8,224 nt of DNA from the NCBI GenBank assembly GCA_030589965.1, contig JAUUZM010000126.1:1-8224 (forward strand). Direction: 5' to 3'. Of the stretch, positions 6,712 to 8,224 are shown one piece after another. The notes under the pieces are model-generated. The model made no database searches, had not been told where the DNA came from, and saw only the letters and a list, made by a program, of their open reading frames with translations. A program made the translations under genes and the position numbers. Origin of the DNA: Bacteroides sp. (lineage in GTDB: Bacteria; Bacteroidota; Bacteroidia; Bacteroidales; SM23-62). The number at the start of each line of letters is the position of its first letter. Position 1 is the first letter of the stretch.

Positions 6712-7647
6712 TCATAATGGGGCAGAGAGGGGATTAACATTGTTTTCCACAGAAGCAAGATTTTCAATATTCGCTTTCATTACAGATAAATAATCGCCCT
6801 GTGGTGGTTTGTTCCCGCAAGGGATAAATAAAACAACTTTTACACCTGCATTTTCAAGCAACTTTCTGGTTTCCGGATGAGGTTCACCTTCCCAGAGCAT
6901 AATTTTTGTATCATTTATACTGAAAGATTCAAGGAAGGTTTTTACTATATCTGACTCAACTTTCTGTCCAGGTTCCCAGTGCTCAGATTTTATGCTGATT
7001 CCATACCTTTTGGCAAGATATTGGTAAACAGGATGGGATGCATATAGCGTAGTTCCTTTGTAGGGATTAAATATATTATCCAATTGATTGTCAAGCTCAT
7101 TTATTTCTGATTCCAGCTTATCATAGTTGTTATCAAAATCCTGTTTACTTTCAGGGTAGATTTTCATAAGCGTTTCATAGATCTCCCTTGCCTGCGCAAG
7201 AGCTATGGATTGATCCAGCCATGTTGTAAAGGCGGTTTCCGCATGCACATGTTCCCCGTCCGGACCATGGCTGTGACTATGGCTTTTTTCTCGTATGTAT
7301 TTCTCAATGGCCTTAACAGAAGTATTCACAACTTTTCTTTGAGAAAGCGAAACGTTATCCATCCAACTTTCATAGCCAGCTCCGTTAATAAAAATAATTT
7401 CCGCTGATTGATATATGGATACAATTTCAGCGCTGGGTTTAAAAAATGCCGGATCAACATCCTTTGGAACAGGATACAGAACATCAAATCCTGCTCCGGC
7501 AATCCTCTGAGTAAAGAAATACAATGGGTAATTTGAAACAGCAATCGTTTTTGAGCTTACATTCTCCTCAGAACTATCCCCCTTTTGATTATTCCCGCAG
7601 GAATTCAGTACAAATAGAAGCAACAGTAAAAAAAATGTCTGTTTCAT
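6712..7647 (-). CDS. ZnuA-like metal ABC transporter substrate-binding lipoprotein, divergent ligand site
   Basis: 311 residues, normal for the family. The signal peptide ends in lipobox LNSC with Cys17, so it is membrane-anchored facing the periplasm. The cluster A-I/ZnuA fold is indicated by AVSNYPLYFFTQRIAG, ADVDPAFF-like VDPAFFKP (64-71), EIIFINGAGYESWM, the long helical segment at about 146-190 and YASHPVYQYLAKRYGI. A His-rich stretch at 121-137 (His123, 125, 127, 133, 135) sits where ZnuA proteins carry their His loop. His205 is kept, but the His of DPHxxEP is Ala67 and the His of DPHxWL is Thr141 (TTWLDQ). The C-terminal part has WEGEP and PCGNKPPQGDYLSVMKANI, which I recall as shared by a ZnuA-like subfamily linked to FtsX-type permeases. 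It follows the permease gene after 6 nt, so they are surely co-transcribed and probably translationally coupled. Zinc is the likeliest metal; this is inferred. Confidence -1.
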   Translation of the reverse strand: MKQTFFLLLLLFVLNSCGNNQKGDSSEENVSSKTIAVSNYPLYFFTQRIAGAGFDVLYPVPKDVDPAFFKPSAEIVSIYQSAEIIFINGAGYESWMDNVSLSQRKVVNTSVKAIEKYIREKSHSHSHGPDGEHVHAETAFTTWLDQSIALAQAREIYETLMKIYPESKQDFDNNYDKLESEINELDNQLDNIFNPYKGTTLYASHPVYQYLAKRYGISIKSEHWEPGQKVESDIVKTFLESFSINDTKIMLWEGEPHPETRKLLENAGVKVVLFIPCGNKPPQGDYLSVMKANIENLASVENNVNPLSAPL

Positions 7648-7653
7648 AGAATA

Positions 7654-8224
7654 TTAAATTACGAAGGCGTTAATAAATTCGTTTATAAAGAATCCGGTGA
7701 TGTAATATAATATTCCCGAAATGAAGGCACTGGTAAGAATAAGTAAAATCAATTCCATGCCTATTATTTGGGCTATTTTTCTTTTGCCTGATCCGATAGT
7801 AAACATGGTGTAGAGTTCGTCTTTCCTTAGCCTCAGTGACAATGCAATTACCAATCCGAATATGAGCAATACAGCCAGCCCTACTATTACAAAAACCGAG
7901 TTGAATATTTGTTTTATTCTGAAAATACCTTGCAGAAGCTTGTTAACTACGAGTGATGGAACAATAATTTGATTATCTATTTCGCCAGATACTACCCGGC
8001 CCCGTATCAAGGTCGATGATTTCAGGCTGTTTGGCACGAAAATAATCGAGGTGATAGGATAATCCTTTGTATCGCCATGAAAATGGAAGCTCTCCAGGTT
8101 GTCAGTGCTTATTTGGTTGTACATGAAAAGTTTAGCCCCGGCAGTTACAGAACTATCGCTTCGTTCTAATACTAGAGTCGGGTCATATATTTTTTCCAGA
8201 TCCTGATGCCCGTGTCCCAATCCC
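7654..8224 (-). CDS. FtsX/MacB-type ABC transporter permease, C-terminal part (5' end off the window)
   Basis: The frame is open to the right edge (GLGHGHQD are the first residues visible; the first in-frame start-like codon, TTG at 8218-8220, is internal), so the gene is cut at its 5' end. About 190 residues are seen. First comes the end of a periplasmic domain, including GHGHQD, SFHFHGD and the segment YPITSIIFVPNSLKSSTLIRGR. Then comes the FtsX membrane domain: a transmembrane helix at about 106-129 of the visible part, a cytoplasmic loop SLRLRKDELYTMFTIGSGKR typical of FtsX permeases, and another helix at about 152-176, with the protein ending soon after in FINAFVI. FtsX-fold permeases work with a separate ATPase, expected upstream beyond the window, and usually transmit force or extrude substrates rather than import. 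The His residues in the periplasmic part and the ZnuA-like gene 6 nt downstream suggest a role in metal handling. Confidence -1.
   Translation of the reverse strand, partial: GLGHGHQDLEKIYDPTLVLERSDSSVTAGAKLFMYNQISTDNLESFHFHGDTKDYPITSIIFVPNSLKSSTLIRGRVVSGEIDNQIIVPSLVVNKLLQGIFRIKQIFNSVFVIVGLAVLLIFGLVIALSLRLRKDELYTMFTIGSGKRKIAQIIGMELILLILTSAFISGILYYITGFFINEFINAFVI

Noticed and set aside
7237..7287. His-rich coding stretch as a low-complexity repeat or sequencing artefact
   Set aside because: The frame is intact, and a His-rich loop at this place is a known feature of ZnuA-type proteins.
1..8224. CRISPR arrays, tRNA genes, insertion sequences or phage genes
   Set aside because: No regularly spaced repeats, tRNA-like cloverleaf, transposase motifs or terminal inverted repeats were noticed; nearly all of the window is covered by the six genes.

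Overview
The window looks like Bacteroidota DNA, probably from a polysaccharide-degrading member of the Bacteroidales/Marinilabiliales type. Evidence: two secreted proteins end in type IX secretion (T9SS) sorting domains, the leaders are AT-rich without clear Shine-Dalgarno sequences, a TonB-dependent outer-membrane receptor is clustered with a sulfatase and a beta-helix carbohydrate-active enzyme, and base composition is moderate. The genus assignment is an inference; no rRNA, tRNA or mobile element was seen.

Bases 1-6674 (+ strand) form a tightly spaced four-gene block that reads as part of a polysaccharide utilisation locus. In order: the C-terminal part of a TonB-dependent receptor (cut by the left edge); a secreted parallel beta-helix protein with a T9SS tail and no recognisable catalytic motif; a lipoprotein S1 sulfatase resembling heparan N-sulfatase (SGSH); and a secreted GH28/GH49-like right-handed beta-helix protein with an N-terminal beta domain and a T9SS tail. 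Gaps are 22, 71 and 9 nt. The 71-nt gap holds a perfect 9-bp GC-rich hairpin. A plausible model is that the two T9SS proteins bind or cut a sulfated polysaccharide outside the cell, the receptor imports fragments, and the sulfatase desulfates them in the periplasm. The substrate cannot be read from the sequence.

Bases 6712-8224 (- strand) converge on that block and belong to a different process. An FtsX/MacB-type ABC permease (5' part beyond the right edge) is followed after 6 nt by a ZnuA-like metal-binding lipoprotein. The permease has a His-bearing periplasmic region, and the lipoprotein has a His-rich loop but lacks two of the three classical ZnuA His ligands. Together they look like an unconventional metal-handling ABC system that uses an FtsX-fold permease rather than a ZnuB-fold one.

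The points most worth a second look are the altered active site of the GH28-like enzyme, the missing GKWHLG histidine in the sulfatase, the ZnuA-like/FtsX pairing, and the intergenic hairpin. All alignments were made by eye and from memory of the families.
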